Below are positions 33,806 to 44,458 of a DNA stretch of 64,000 nt, in pieces (position 1 is the stretch's first letter; each line of letters starts with the position of its first letter). The stretch is from Microbacterium proteolyticum (GTDB lineage Bacteria; Actinomycetota; Actinomycetes; Actinomycetales; Microbacteriaceae). Where the stretch lies: the NCBI RefSeq assembly GCF_029639405.1, contig NZ_CP121274.1, positions 3,224,001-3,288,000 on the forward strand, given 5' to 3'. The position numbers and the translations under genes were made by a program. The notes under the pieces are model-generated. The model made no database searches. It worked only from the letters and a program-made list of their open reading frames with translations, and was not told where the DNA came from.

Positions 33806-35128
33806 ATGACCCGCAGTACGGCCCTCCACACCGATCGCTACGAACTCACCATGCTCGACGCGGGCCTCCGCGACGGCACCGCACAGCGCCGCTGCGTCTT
33901 CGAGGTGTTCGGTCGGCGCCTCTCGGGCGGGCGGCGGTTCGGCGTCGTCGCCGGAACAGGGCGACTGCTCGACGCGATCCGCGACTTCCGCTTCGGCGAC
34001 GACGAGCTGCGCTACCTGCGGGACAACCGGATCGTGGATGCCGCCACCCTCGACTTCCTCGCCGGGTACCGCTTCACGGGGTCGATCACCGGCTACCGGG
34101 AGGGCGAGATCTACTTCCCCGGATCTCCGCTGCTCACCATCGAGGGGACGTTCGCCGAGGCGGTCATCCTCGAGACGCTCGCCCTGAGCGTCCTGAACTT
34201 CGACTCGGCGGTCGCCACCGCGGCCGCCCGCATGAGCGTCGCCGCCGGCGACCGCCCCCTGGCCGAGATGGGATCGCGTCGGGCCGGCGAGGAATCCGCC
34301 GTCGCCGCGGCGCGCGCCGCGTACATCGCCGGGTTCTCCGCCACGAGCAACCTCGAGGCGGGCCGCCGTTGGGCGGTGCCGACCATGGGTACCGCCGCGC
34401 ACGCCTGGACGCTCCTGCACGACAGCGAGGAGGACGCGTTCCGCTCGCAGATCGCGGCCGTCGGCACCGACACGACGCTGCTGATCGACACGTACGACAT
34501 CCCCGAAGGAGTACGCACCGCCGTGCGCGTCGCGGGGACCGGGCTGGGCGGGGTGCGCATCGACTCCGGCGACCTGCCGATCGTGGCGGGAGAGGTGCGC
34601 GCGCTCCTCGACGAACTCGGCGCGACCGGTACGCGGATCACGGTCACCAGCGATCTCGACGAATACGCCATCGCCGCGCTCGCCGCCTCCCCCGTCGACA
34701 GCTACGGCGTCGGCACCTCGGTCGTGACCGGCTCGGGCGTCCCCACCGCCGGTCTCGTCTTCAAGCTCGTGGCTCGGGCGGACGCGGACGGCTCGTGGGT
34801 GCCCGTCGCGAAGGCCTCGGCCCAGAAGGCCTCGCACGGCGGCCGCAAGGCGGCGTTCCGCACACTCGACGCGGGAACGGCCACGACGGAGCTCATCGTC
34901 GTGAGCGACGGCTTCGAAGAGCTCGCCACCGCCGCCCAGCACCCCGACGCCCGGGCACTCCAGGTTCCGCTGATGGTGGACGGGGAACCGGATGCCGCCG
35001 CGCTCGGCCCGGACGGAGTGGGAGCCGCCCGGGCCCACCATGCCCGTGTGCGCGAGGAGCTGCCCGTGCGCGCTCTCGCGCTCAGCCGCTCAGACCCGGC
35101 TCTGCCGACCGAGTACGTGGAGGTGTGA
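33806..35128 (+). CDS. pncB: Nicotinate phosphoribosyltransferase
   Basis: This 440-residue enzyme converts nicotinate and PRPP to nicotinate mononucleotide in NAD salvage. The N-terminal TDRYELTMLDAGLRDG, the central SATSNLEAGRRWAVPTMGTAAHAW (with the autophosphorylated His), and the GVRIDSGDLPIVAGEVRALLDELGA phosphate-binding part are family marks. The C-terminus SYGVGTSVVTGSGVPTAGLVFKLVA is also typical. It is transcribed divergently from murI with about 170 bases between. The last residues overlap no other gene. Confidence 0.96.
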   Translation: MTRSTALHTDRYELTMLDAGLRDGTAQRRCVFEVFGRRLSGGRRFGVVAGTGRLLDAIRDFRFGDDELRYLRDNRIVDAATLDFLAGYRFTGSITGYREGEIYFPGSPLLTIEGTFAEAVILETLALSVLNFDSAVATAAARMSVAAGDRPLAEMGSRRAGEESAVAAARAAYIAGFSATSNLEAGRRWAVPTMGTAAHAWTLLHDSEEDAFRSQIAAVGTDTTLLIDTYDIPEGVRTAVRVAGTGLGGVRIDSGDLPIVAGEVRALLDELGATGTRITVTSDLDEYAIAALAASPVDSYGVGTSVVTGSGVPTAGLVFKLVARADADGSWVPVAKASAQKASHGGRKAAFRTLDAGTATTELIVVSDGFEELATAAQHPDARALQVPLMVDGEPDAAALGPDGVGAARAHHARVREELPVRALALSRSDPALPTEYVEV

Positions 35129-35294
35129 GCGCACTTCCGGCGCTCTCGGGGCGAAAGCCCTGACGTCGTGGGTGAGATTCGTCCCGCGTCCGGGGCGGGG
35201 CGTGCTCGCGCTGCCTAGCGTGGAACCTCGCCCCGGTGCACCTGCTCTCGAGCTCTCAGCGATCGGGCGACCCCAGCACCGAACGGAGAGTTCC

Positions 35295-35804
35295 ATGCCC
35301 GACGATGCGTCAGCGGCCCGATGGCTCGACCCCACGCGCCGCACCGTCCTTTCGGCGACGGCCTGGGTCGCACCCGCGTTCGCGGCGACGCTCGTGCCCG
35401 CCGTCGCGCAGTCGGCGACGTCGGTACCGATCTCGAAGCTGCGGATCAGCGAGGGCTGGGCGGTGACCGACGCGAGCAGATACGACCCCGCGACCAACAC
35501 CACGCGCGGTCCCCTCGCGATCTACGCCGCGGCTCACTACGACCAGAACATCACGTGGTGGCCGACGCGCGACCCCGAACCCGCGGTTGTGCAGTACACG
35601 CTCGCGATCGTGCCTCCCGCGCCCGCCGCGACGACGACGCTGTCGGGTTACTTCTCGATCACGCTCGGCGGATACGCACAGAACCTGAACTGGTACCCCG
35701 GCGAGAACGTGTACCCGATCGCCCCGGGGACGTACAGGATCACGTTCACGATCTACGGCTCGGACGGATCGACCTCGCAGACGAAGTCGCTCACCCTCGG
35801 GTGA
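35295..35804 (+). CDS. Secreted protein with Tat-like signal peptide
   Basis: This 169-residue protein starts at ATG 35295 behind GGAGAG. The N-terminus has PTRRTVLSATAWVAPAFAATLVPAVAQSA, a twin-arginine motif followed by a hydrophobic core and an AQS-A cleavage site. The mature part is beta-rich and aromatic, with a repeated pattern (AHYDQNITWWPTRDPEP and AQNLNWYPGENVYPIAPGTYRITFTIYG). This looks like one immunoglobulin-like beta-sandwich. No catalytic motif or anchor is visible. Related short Tat-exported proteins are common in Microbacteriaceae, with unknown roles. Confidence 0.75.
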   Translation: MPDDASAARWLDPTRRTVLSATAWVAPAFAATLVPAVAQSATSVPISKLRISEGWAVTDASRYDPATNTTRGPLAIYAAAHYDQNITWWPTRDPEPAVVQYTLAIVPPAPAATTTLSGYFSITLGGYAQNLNWYPGENVYPIAPGTYRITFTIYGSDGSTSQTKSLTLG

Positions 35805-35816
35805 TCGCGGAGGGAT

Positions 35817-36083
35817 TCAGCCGTTCAGAGATTCGTAGATCTCTTTGCACTGCGGGCACACGGGGAACTTCTCGGGATCGCGGCCCGGCGTCCACTTCTT
35901 CCCGCACAACGCGCGCACGGGCTTGCCCGTCAGGGCCGACTCGAGGATCTTGTCCTTCTTCACGTAGTGGGAGAACCGCTCGTGATCACCCGGCTCGATG
36001 TTCTCCTCGCGGATGAGCTCTTCGAGCTCGCGATCCAGGGTCGCGAGACCCCCGCTGTCCGGTCGGTCGAGAGGCGTGCTCAT
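35817..36083 (-). CDS. DUF3039 small zinc-ribbon protein
   Basis: This 88-residue DUF3039 protein is typical of actinobacteria. It has an acidic N-terminus (LDRELEELIREENIEPGDHERFSHYVKK), then ALCGKKWTPGRDPEKFPVCPQCKEIYESL. The Cys near residue 60 and the CPQC pair form a probable zinc site. The family is widespread but has no established function. ATG 36083 is used; the much longer frame upstream is antisense noise over the ABC permease gene. It lies 80 bases downstream of the ABC permease stop on the same strand. Confidence 0.9.
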   Translation of the reverse strand: MSTPLDRPDSGGLATLDRELEELIREENIEPGDHERFSHYVKKDKILESALTGKPVRALCGKKWTPGRDPEKFPVCPQCKEIYESLNG

Positions 36084-36163
36084 GGTCTGCCAGTGTAGCC
36101 GCGGACCGCGGGGCTCGGACGGTTCTCCGCTCCGACCACCGGCAGGAGCCACCGCCGACGGCC

Positions 36164-37693
36164 TCAGGTGGCTTCGGCGAACTCCATGAGCCGCGTCCCC
36201 CGCCGCTCGAACTGCGCCGCTCCCACCGCGACCCCGACGAGGAGGACGACGACCCCTGCCCCGAGTCCCGCCCACAGCGCGGCGAAGGCGTCGGCGGTGT
36301 CGGATGCCACGGCCTGCCAGGCGAACCAGATCGCCGGGCTCGCCGCGAGCAGGGCGCCGATCATCACGAGCGCCTGAGACGCGACGCCACCGGAGCCCGT
36401 GCGCTGCGGCTGCTGGAAGGGGCTGTCGCCGGGACGGGAGACGGCGTACGGCGCGACGACCGACGCGATGCTCGACAAACCCAGCCCCGAGAGGAAGAGG
36501 GCCGCGCACACGCCCACGAGCGCGGGAGCGAACGCCCACCGACCGTGGACCGCGACGGCGAGCGGGATGGCGATGGCCAGGAGCGGAAGCGCGATCAGCA
36601 CCACCGGGACGAGGCGACCCAACCGGTCCGAGAGGCCCCGGACACCGCTCGCGATGTGCATCCAGAGCGCCGTGGAGTCGTACGCCAGATCGTTGTGGGG
36701 CAGCCATCCCAGGAACAGGGCGATGATCGGCGCGGGAAGAAGAACGGCGTACTCCACGGGGACGCCGGCCACGATGAGCGGGAGGGTCGTGAGGACCGCG
36801 GCGATCGGTACGACCACGACGTTGACCACGTAACGGCGGTCGCGGAACCAGTACGACAGGCTGCGCGCCGCGACAGCGCCTCCGGGCGTGCCGGGGAGCA
36901 GGGCGAACCACCCCAGGCCCGCGCGCTCGCGGACGGTGAAGGGGCGCGGCGTCGTCGTCAGCAGGACGCGGACGAGGACGAACCAGGCGGCGGCCAGAAG
37001 GGCGACGGTCGCGAGGGCCACGACGACGCTCGCGGCAGCGGCACCCGCTGTCGGAGCCACAGCGATGTTCCATGCCGCCCCGACGGGTGTCCACCCGAGC
37101 ACTTCGGCGGCCGAAACGAGCTGCGAGGGAACGGCTCCGCGCCACTCGAGCGAGCCCAGGAAGATGCCCACGGGAACGACCACGACGAGCACGGCGACGA
37201 GGTAGACCCCGATCAGCTCGCGCGACTGCCGGGGACGGCGCACGAGGGCTCCGAGGGCGAGGCTGACACGGGCGAGCAGAACGCAGGTGGTCACGCCGAG
37301 CACGATCGACACGATGCTGCCGCCGACGGGCGCCCCGTGAGCGGTCCACGCCACCGCGAGGCTGACGGCCAGGACGACCACGACGACCACGGGGACGCTG
37401 AAGAACCCGGCCGCCAGCAGTGCGGCCGCGAGCGGTCGGGGCTCGGGGCAGATCACGGCGAACCGACGGGGGTCGAGAGGGTCGACGGAGGCGGTGACCG
37501 GCGGGGCGATCGCGAAGCCCAGCGTGACCGCAGAGCCCGCGAGCACCGTCACCACCGCGGTCGTCAGACGGTCGGAGTCGGCCAGGGCGACGACGTTGAC
37601 CGCGGCGAAGACGGTGCCGGCGATGAGGACGAACAGACCGACGGCGCGGCGCAGCACATGATCCCGATCGCCCCGGAGGGCGCCGAGCATCAT
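36164..37693 (-). CDS. ABC exporter permease subunit
   Basis: This 509-residue protein has about 12 hydrophobic helices and starts at ATG 37693, with TGAGG eight bases upstream. An upstream GTG at 37726 would overlap the ATPase gene. The pattern resembles ABC-2-type permeases that pair with a single ATPase, with a conserved AYDSTALWMHIASGVRG stretch near residue 330. No substrate motif is visible. It directly follows the ATPase gene by eight bases. Export of a peptide, lipid or wall precursor is possible. Confidence 0.85.
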   Translation of the reverse strand: MMLGALRGDRDHVLRRAVGLFVLIAGTVFAAVNVVALADSDRLTTAVVTVLAGSAVTLGFAIAPPVTASVDPLDPRRFAVICPEPRPLAAALLAAGFFSVPVVVVVVLAVSLAVAWTAHGAPVGGSIVSIVLGVTTCVLLARVSLALGALVRRPRQSRELIGVYLVAVLVVVVPVGIFLGSLEWRGAVPSQLVSAAEVLGWTPVGAAWNIAVAPTAGAAAASVVVALATVALLAAAWFVLVRVLLTTTPRPFTVRERAGLGWFALLPGTPGGAVAARSLSYWFRDRRYVVNVVVVPIAAVLTTLPLIVAGVPVEYAVLLPAPIIALFLGWLPHNDLAYDSTALWMHIASGVRGLSDRLGRLVPVVLIALPLLAIAIPLAVAVHGRWAFAPALVGVCAALFLSGLGLSSIASVVAPYAVSRPGDSPFQQPQRTGSGGVASQALVMIGALLAASPAIWFAWQAVASDTADAFAALWAGLGAGVVVLLVGVAVGAAQFERRGTRLMEFAEAT

Positions 37694-37701
37694 CGCGAGC
37701 C

Positions 37702-39876
37702 TCAGGCGGAGAACGTGTGCAACCACTCGAGCCCCTCCACGTCGCCGAGCCCGCCGGAGAGCTCGAGGAAACGCTGCTCGAGCGTCGACTCGCCGCGCAC
37801 CTCGTCGACGGTGCCCTCGGCGAGCACCTGCCCCGACACGATGACCGCGACACGCGAACACACGCGCTCCACCAGCTCCATTCCATGGCTGGAGAGGATC
37901 ACCGTGCCGCCGTGGTCGACGTAGGCGCGCAGGATGTCGAGGATCACCGCACTGGAGACGGGATCGACGGCCTCGAACGGCTCGTCGAGGACGAGCAGGC
38001 GCGGCGAATGGATCATCGCCCCGGCCAGCATGACCTTCTTCGTCATGCCCGCCGAGTAATCCGACACCGGTCGGCCGAGCGCCTCGACGAGATCGAAGGC
38101 GCGAGCCAGGTCGGCGGCACGACTCTCGACGACGGGCGATGGCAGACCGCGGAGTGCACCGTAGTACGACAGCAGCTGGCGCCCGGTGAGTCGGTCGAAC
38201 GTACGGAGGCGATCCGGGAGGACGCCGATCAGCTTCTTGGCGGCGCGCGACTGGCGTCCCGCGTCGACGCCGTTGATCTCGACCGTGCCGCCGTTCGAGC
38301 GGAGGAGACCCGCGATGATCGAGAGCGTCGTCGTCTTCCCCGCGCCGTTGGGTCCCACGAGACCGTAGAACGAGCCGGCCGGGACGGTCAGGTCGACGCC
38401 GTCGACCGCCCGCACCTCGCCGAACAGCTTCGTGACGTTGCGCAGACGCAGCGCCGGTACGTCGCTCGCGACGTCGCTCTCGTCCGCGGCGGCCGGGGCG
38501 GCCGCCGCACCGGCGACTTCGGCCGCGGACGCGTCCTGCGTATCGGCCGATCCCGTCACAGCGGCGTCGGCATCGGCGTCGACCGAATCGGTGTCTTGGT
38601 CGGTCGACGGCGACTCCTCCACCGCGGGATCGGATGCCGACTCCTCGGGGACGCTCTCGTCGGCGATCTCGGATTCCGGGACCGCAGAGTCACTTTCGGC
38701 GGATTCGTCGACAGTCAGCGGCTCCGCGGCGGCCGGCTCCTCGGCGGCGGACTGCTCCATGGCAGGCTCTTCGGCGGCCGGCTCGTCGACAAGCACCGGC
38801 TCGTCGACCACCGTCTCCTCGACCACCGACTCTTCGACCGCCGCTTCTTCGGCAGCCGCAGGCGACGCTTCGGCCGGCGTCTCCACGGACACCGGCTCCG
38901 CGACCGTCACGAGCTCTTCGGACACCGGCTCCGCGGGATCCGCCGTCTCGCCGACGACTGCAGGCTCGTCGGCCGCCGGCACGTCGGCCGCCGGGTCCTC
39001 GACCGCCACCGGCTCCTCGACGACGGCCTCAACCGGGGTCGTATTCTCATCCGATGGGATGAGGACCGGGGAGAAGGATGCCTCGACCGTCGGGTCTTCG
39101 CCCCCCGCAGGCTCCGCGTCCACCGGCGCTTCGACAGCCACCGGCTCCGCGTCCACCGGCTCCGCGACAGCCACCCGCTCCTCGACGACCGCCGAGTCAT
39201 CGGCCGGCTCCTCGACGACCGCCGACTCATCGACCGGCAGCTCGTCGACCACCTTCGGCTCCTCGACGGCGACGTCGGCCGGCGTGGGGTCGGCGACAGA
39301 AGGCGAACCACCCACGGGCGGCAACGGCGGCCTCGGGGGCACGACCAGATCGGCGGGCAACGGCGGCGGCGGACCGGGATCGACCACCGGACGCACCGCG
39401 TCCGGAACCGCCGACGGGGCGGCCCGCGGCGTGGCCGGCTTCTTCGCGGCGGTGGATGCGCGCGGCGTGGCCGGCTTCTTCGCGGCCGGCGTGCGCGGCG
39501 TCGCCGGCTTCTTCGCCGCGGACGTGCGCGGCGTCGCCGGCTTCTCGGCCGCGGATGTGCGCGGCGTGGCCGGCTTCTTCGCGGCCGGCGTGCGCGGCGT
39601 GGCCGGCTTCTTGGCAGCGGGGGTGCGCGGGCTGCGCGGCGCGGTCCCGGTGGAGGCGTTGCGTGCCGACGAAGTTCGCGGCGTCGACTTCTTCACCTCC
39701 GGCGTGTCGCCCTGATCGGCGGCATCCGATTCGCCCGTTGCGCGAGGCGACGACGATGCGGTGCGACGGGGCGTCCGGGGACGCGGCGGGGGCGTGGGAG
39801 AGGCGTCGACGCTCGCCGCATCGTCCTCCGACCCAGCGGAGGCGGACTCAGGGGGCTGCGGCAGCGACGCTGTCAT
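37702..39876 (-). CDS. ABC transporter ATPase with very long repetitive N-terminal extension
   Basis: The 724-residue protein has a normal ABC ATPase at about 478-705: Walker A VGPNGAGKTTT near 507-515, signature YSAGMTKKVMLAGAMI in place of LSGGQ, and Walker B LLVLDEPFEAVDP. The first 475 residues are unusual: a Pro/Arg/Ser-rich start, seven histone-H1-like AAKKPATPR units (about 85-150), a poly-Pro segment, then roughly 280 residues of acidic Glu/Val/Ala/Asp repeats. Such ATPases normally need about 240-310 residues. ATG 39876 begins the long form; no clear internal start was found near 478. It is coupled to the ABC permease downstream. Confidence 0.88.
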   Translation of the reverse strand: MTASLPQPPESASAGSEDDAASVDASPTPPPRPRTPRRTASSSPRATGESDAADQGDTPEVKKSTPRTSSARNASTGTAPRSPRTPAAKKPATPRTPAAKKPATPRTSAAEKPATPRTSAAKKPATPRTPAAKKPATPRASTAAKKPATPRAAPSAVPDAVRPVVDPGPPPPLPADLVVPPRPPLPPVGGSPSVADPTPADVAVEEPKVVDELPVDESAVVEEPADDSAVVEERVAVAEPVDAEPVAVEAPVDAEPAGGEDPTVEASFSPVLIPSDENTTPVEAVVEEPVAVEDPAADVPAADEPAVVGETADPAEPVSEELVTVAEPVSVETPAEASPAAAEEAAVEESVVEETVVDEPVLVDEPAAEEPAMEQSAAEEPAAAEPLTVDESAESDSAVPESEIADESVPEESASDPAVEESPSTDQDTDSVDADADAAVTGSADTQDASAAEVAGAAAAPAAADESDVASDVPALRLRNVTKLFGEVRAVDGVDLTVPAGSFYGLVGPNGAGKTTTLSIIAGLLRSNGGTVEINGVDAGRQSRAAKKLIGVLPDRLRTFDRLTGRQLLSYYGALRGLPSPVVESRAADLARAFDLVEALGRPVSDYSAGMTKKVMLAGAMIHSPRLLVLDEPFEAVDPVSSAVILDILRAYVDHGGTVILSSHGMELVERVCSRVAVIVSGQVLAEGTVDEVRGESTLEQRFLELSGGLGDVEGLEWLHTFSA
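39426..39624. repeat. Tandem repeats encoding AAKKPATPR units
   Basis: About seven copies of a 30-base motif centred on GGCGTGGCCGGCTTCTTCGC (plus-strand reading) lie head to tail in the ABC ATPase gene. Most copies are in register and only a few bases differ. Copy number is likely to vary between strains. Confidence 0.8.
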
Positions 39877-40072
39877 CGTTCCAAACTATCAACCCCCTCC
39901 GACACCCACCCCAGCGGGTGACACGCGCCGTCCGAGACGGTAGGCATCACGAAAGGACAACGACCATGGCGAATTGTCCACCTTCGCAGAGCGTTTGGCT
40001 AGCATGAATTCGACACGAAGGCGTGACATTCCGGTGAACCGGAAATGACAACTCATCCCCCAGGAGCCTGCC

Positions 40073-40765
40073 TTGACCCTTCAGATCGTCATTCTCGCCG
40101 CGGGCATGGGCTCGCGATTGGGGAGAAGCCTGCCCAAACCGCTGACCGTGCTCGCCGACGGGCGCAGCATCATGCAGCAGCAGCACGACAATATCCGCGC
40201 GGCGTTCGGCCGCACGGCCCGCATCACCACCGTCGTCGGCTACCGGGCGGAGACCGTCGTCGACGCGTTCCCGCGTGTGGATTACGTCTACAACGACCGC
40301 TACGACCAGACGAACACGTCCAAGAGTCTGTTGCGCGCCCTCTCGGCGACCGGCCGTGACGGAGTGCTGTGGATGAACGGCGACGTCGTGTTCGATCCCG
40401 ACGTGCTCGGCCGCGCCCTCGAGTTGATCGAGGGCGACCGGTCCTTCGTCACGGTCAACACCGCCAAGGTCAGCGACGAAGAGGTGAAGTACACGGTGGA
40501 TGCCGAGGGCTTCGTCGCGGAGCTCTCCAAGACCGTCCGTGGCGGCCTCGGGGAAGCCGTGGGCATCAACTACGTCGCCGCCCGCGACAAGAAGACACTC
40601 CAGCGCCACCTGCAGCGCGTCGACGACCAGGACTACTTCGAACGCGGCATCGAATTGGCCATCGCCCGGGACGGGATGCGCGTCGAGCCTCTCGACATCT
40701 CCGACCTCTACGCCGTCGAGGTCGACTTCGCGGAAGACCTGGAGCGCGCGAACCTCTTCGTCTGA
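40073..40765 (+). CDS. Nucleotidyltransferase of the sugar/choline-phosphate type
   Basis: This 230-residue NTP transferase starts at TTG 40073 (LQIVILAAGMGSRLGRSLPKPL), with the GxGxRxxxxxPKP nucleotide-binding loop. Metal-binding acidic residues are in LWMNGDVVFD (near 105) and VEVDFAEDLER at the C-terminus. The size and the YDQTNTSKSLLRAL motif resemble LicC-type phosphocholine cytidylyltransferases and short sugar-1-phosphate nucleotidyltransferases. The substrate is not fixed by sequence. It may activate a wall-polymer substituent, since the wall-polymer genes start 3 kb downstream. Confidence 0.85.
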   Translation: MTLQIVILAAGMGSRLGRSLPKPLTVLADGRSIMQQQHDNIRAAFGRTARITTVVGYRAETVVDAFPRVDYVYNDRYDQTNTSKSLLRALSATGRDGVLWMNGDVVFDPDVLGRALELIEGDRSFVTVNTAKVSDEEVKYTVDAEGFVAELSKTVRGGLGEAVGINYVAARDKKTLQRHLQRVDDQDYFERGIELAIARDGMRVEPLDISDLYAVEVDFAEDLERANLFV

Positions 40766-40821
40766 TCTCCGACGCGCGTCAAGGCCCGGACGACATCGCC
40801 CCACCGGGGCAGGATGGAATC

Positions 40822-41748
40822 ATGGCTGAGAAGGTGCATCGCATCCATTCCCTGCCCGACGACGCGCCCTGGAAGGGCGGGCTGCCGCCGGCGGGGTCGG
40901 AGGAGCATCCCCGCACGATCCGGATGCTCGACCGCGTGCTGTCCGTGCAGCGTCCCGCGGTGCTGGCCCACCTGCGGAGCATCCGACTGCGGCATCCGGA
41001 TGCCTCACCGCAGGAGATCCTTCGGATCCTCGAGCGGCGTTACCTCGCGGCTGTGACCACGGGCGGCGCGGCCGTCGGTGCGACCGCCGTCGTGCCGGGA
41101 ATCGGGACCGGTGTCACCCTGGCGCTCAGCGGCGTGGAGACGGTCGGCTTCCTGGAGGCCACGGCGCTGTTCGCGCAATCGGTCGCCGAGGTGCACGGGG
41201 TCGCGATCGAGGATCCCGACCGTGCGCGCGCCCTCGTCCTCACCCTGATGCTCGGCAAGGAGGGGACGGACCTCGTCGCCCAACTCGCGTCGCAGGCCGC
41301 CGGACGCGGGACCACCCGCGCCGGCTACTGGGGGGAACTCGTCACGAAGACGCTCCCCCGCGCGGCCGTCGGACCCCTAGTCGACCGCCTGAAGACCACG
41401 TTCGTCCGTCAGTTCGCGGCCCGGGGCGGCGCCTCGTGGCTCGGCAAGGCGCTCCCTTTCGGCGTCGGGGCCGTCGTGGGCGGAGCCGGGAACAACATCC
41501 TCGGCCGCCGCGTGCTCGTCACGTCGCGGCGGGCCTTCGGGGCGCCTCCGCTGATCCTCCCCCACGACCTGGAACCGCGACCCGGAGCCGACAGACTCGA
41601 GCGCCGAGCGGTGGGCGGCGTGCAGCGCGTCGGCGGCGCCATCGCCGGAGCCGTCGGCTCCGCGGGCCGGCGGACGGGGTCCGTCGCCCGGAAGGCACTG
41701 CCGCGCCGCACGGACCGCGACGACGCGGCGTCGTCCGACGCGCCCTGA
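40822..41748 (+). CDS. EcsC-like or hypothetical membrane-associated protein
   Basis: This is a 308-residue protein. A Gly/Ala-rich hydrophobic region at about 75-115 (AAVTTGGAAVGATAVVPGIGTGVTLALSG) and a second near 215-235 (GKALPFGVGAVVGGAGNNILGR) resemble EcsC-type membrane-binding proteins. The N-terminus has a short HTH-like RHPDASPQEILRILERRYL, and the C-terminus is Arg/Asp-rich. No enzyme motif is visible. ATG 40822 is preceded by CAGGATGGAATC, a weak site. The function is unknown. Confidence 0.7.
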   Translation: MAEKVHRIHSLPDDAPWKGGLPPAGSEEHPRTIRMLDRVLSVQRPAVLAHLRSIRLRHPDASPQEILRILERRYLAAVTTGGAAVGATAVVPGIGTGVTLALSGVETVGFLEATALFAQSVAEVHGVAIEDPDRARALVLTLMLGKEGTDLVAQLASQAAGRGTTRAGYWGELVTKTLPRAAVGPLVDRLKTTFVRQFAARGGASWLGKALPFGVGAVVGGAGNNILGRRVLVTSRRAFGAPPLILPHDLEPRPGADRLERRAVGGVQRVGGAIAGAVGSAGRRTGSVARKALPRRTDRDDAASSDAP

Positions 41749-41818
41749 CGCCATGTCATCGACGCGGCCCGCGCGCAAGACCCGAGCGCTCGACCCCCGA
41801 TCGCGTTAGCCTCGCCGC

Positions 41819-43153
<1,335 letters not shown>

Positions 43154-43186
43154 TCACCCGGGAGCCGGAGATCGGCACCGGCGAGG

Positions 43187-44416
43187 TCACGCGGGGACGC
43201 CCGCGTTCCAGCTCTCCCAGCGCTCCATGAGCGTGCGGACCGCCGAGTGGAAGCGCTCGGTCGAGGCACCGGGAGCCGTGTCGCCGAAGTAGTAGCGCAC
43301 CCAGTGGTCGAGGCGCGCGACGGCGTCGGGGTCGTCCAGCACCCGGTCGGCGCGTGCCACGATGTCGGCCGCGGAATCGGCATCCAGCCATTCGGCATCC
43401 GACAGGTACCCGGTGTCGTCCACGAGGGCCTCCGGGTCGACGGGCCGCGTGACCAGCAGCGGTCTTCCCGCGGCGAGCCGGTCGTACACCATCGCGGAGA
43501 TGTCGACCACCGCGAGGTCGGCGGCGGCGAGCTGCCACCCGAGATCGGCCCCGGTGTCGTGCACGTGCTGGGCGGTCGGATCGGCGGCATTCGCGGCGCC
43601 GAGGGCGGCGACGATCCGATCGTTCGCCGCGCCGTAGGCCGCGTCGACCACGCCGGACCGCGGATGGGGTCGGTAGATCACCCGGTGACGGCCGGTGGCC
43701 AGCAGCGCCGTCACCAGCGCTTCGCCGTGCGTGAGGATCGAGCCGTAGTGGGCAGCGGGACGATCCCCCTCCCACGTCGGGGCGTAGAGCACGACGCGGC
43801 GACCATCGGGCGTGTACGGCAGGTCGCCGGAGTAGTGGTCGGCCTGCGGACGGCCGATCGCGAAGGTCCGGCGGTCGAGGTCGTAGTCCCAGAGAGTCCG
43901 GGACAGACGCGCCCGAGCGGCGTCACCGGCGACGAACGCGTAGTCGTACGCGGTGAACTGGTTGGTCGTCATGTACATCTTGTCGGACTCGCCGTGGTTG
44001 ATGAACACGTGCCAGCGCCGCCCGTATCGGAACATCTGGAAGTTGCGGGTGTTCTGGTTGACGTAGAAGACGATCCGCACGTCCTGCTCGTCGAGCACCT
44101 GTTCGACGTCGCGCACCGTGGGGGCGTAGGCCACCGGCAGTGCGTCGTCGCGCAGCAGCGCGTCGGCGCCGCGGATCGAGCGGGCGATCACCACGACGGG
44201 CCACTTCCGCGCGAGCTCGCGGAGCGGTGCGTACCACTGGCGCATCTGGTACATGTTCACGGGGCCGTCAGCGAAGTAGACCGCGATGCGGAAGCGGTTC
44301 TGCGGCAGGGGTCCGCGTTCGGCGAGCGCTCGGCGGAGGTCGGTGCGCGCACGGCGGGTGGCCAGGGCCTTGCGGAGGAGCCCGACGGCGAGCCGGGCGT
44401 CGCGGGCGAGGGGCAT
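43187..44416 (-). CDS. CDP-glycerol:glycerophosphotransferase-family protein
   Basis: This 409-residue protein starts at ATG 44416 (MPLARDARLAVG). The CDP-glycerol transferase family is indicated by VFINHGESDKMYM (variant of HG), VVLYAPTWEGDRP, VIYRPHPRSGVVD and LAVVDISAMVYDRLAAGRPLL near 310-330. Members polymerise glycerol- or ribitol-phosphate chains or add related phosphopolyols in wall teichoic acid synthesis. It lacks a signal peptide, so the cytoplasmic membrane face is the likely site. It is divergent from a family 2 glycosyltransferase. Confidence 0.85.
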   Translation of the reverse strand: MPLARDARLAVGLLRKALATRRARTDLRRALAERGPLPQNRFRIAVYFADGPVNMYQMRQWYAPLRELARKWPVVVIARSIRGADALLRDDALPVAYAPTVRDVEQVLDEQDVRIVFYVNQNTRNFQMFRYGRRWHVFINHGESDKMYMTTNQFTAYDYAFVAGDAARARLSRTLWDYDLDRRTFAIGRPQADHYSGDLPYTPDGRRVVLYAPTWEGDRPAAHYGSILTHGEALVTALLATGRHRVIYRPHPRSGVVDAAYGAANDRIVAALGAANAADPTAQHVHDTGADLGWQLAAADLAVVDISAMVYDRLAAGRPLLVTRPVDPEALVDDTGYLSDAEWLDADSAADIVARADRVLDDPDAVARLDHWVRYYFGDTAPGASTERFHSAVRTLMERWESWNAGVPA

Positions 44417-44458
44417 CCTTCCAGGGTACCGGCCAGGTCGGCGTGGGACGATGGAATG

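Noticed and set aside
39426-39624. CRISPR-like array suggested by regular repeats
   Set aside because: The units are in-frame coding repeats of a Lys/Pro-rich peptide with no spacers and no cas gene nearby.
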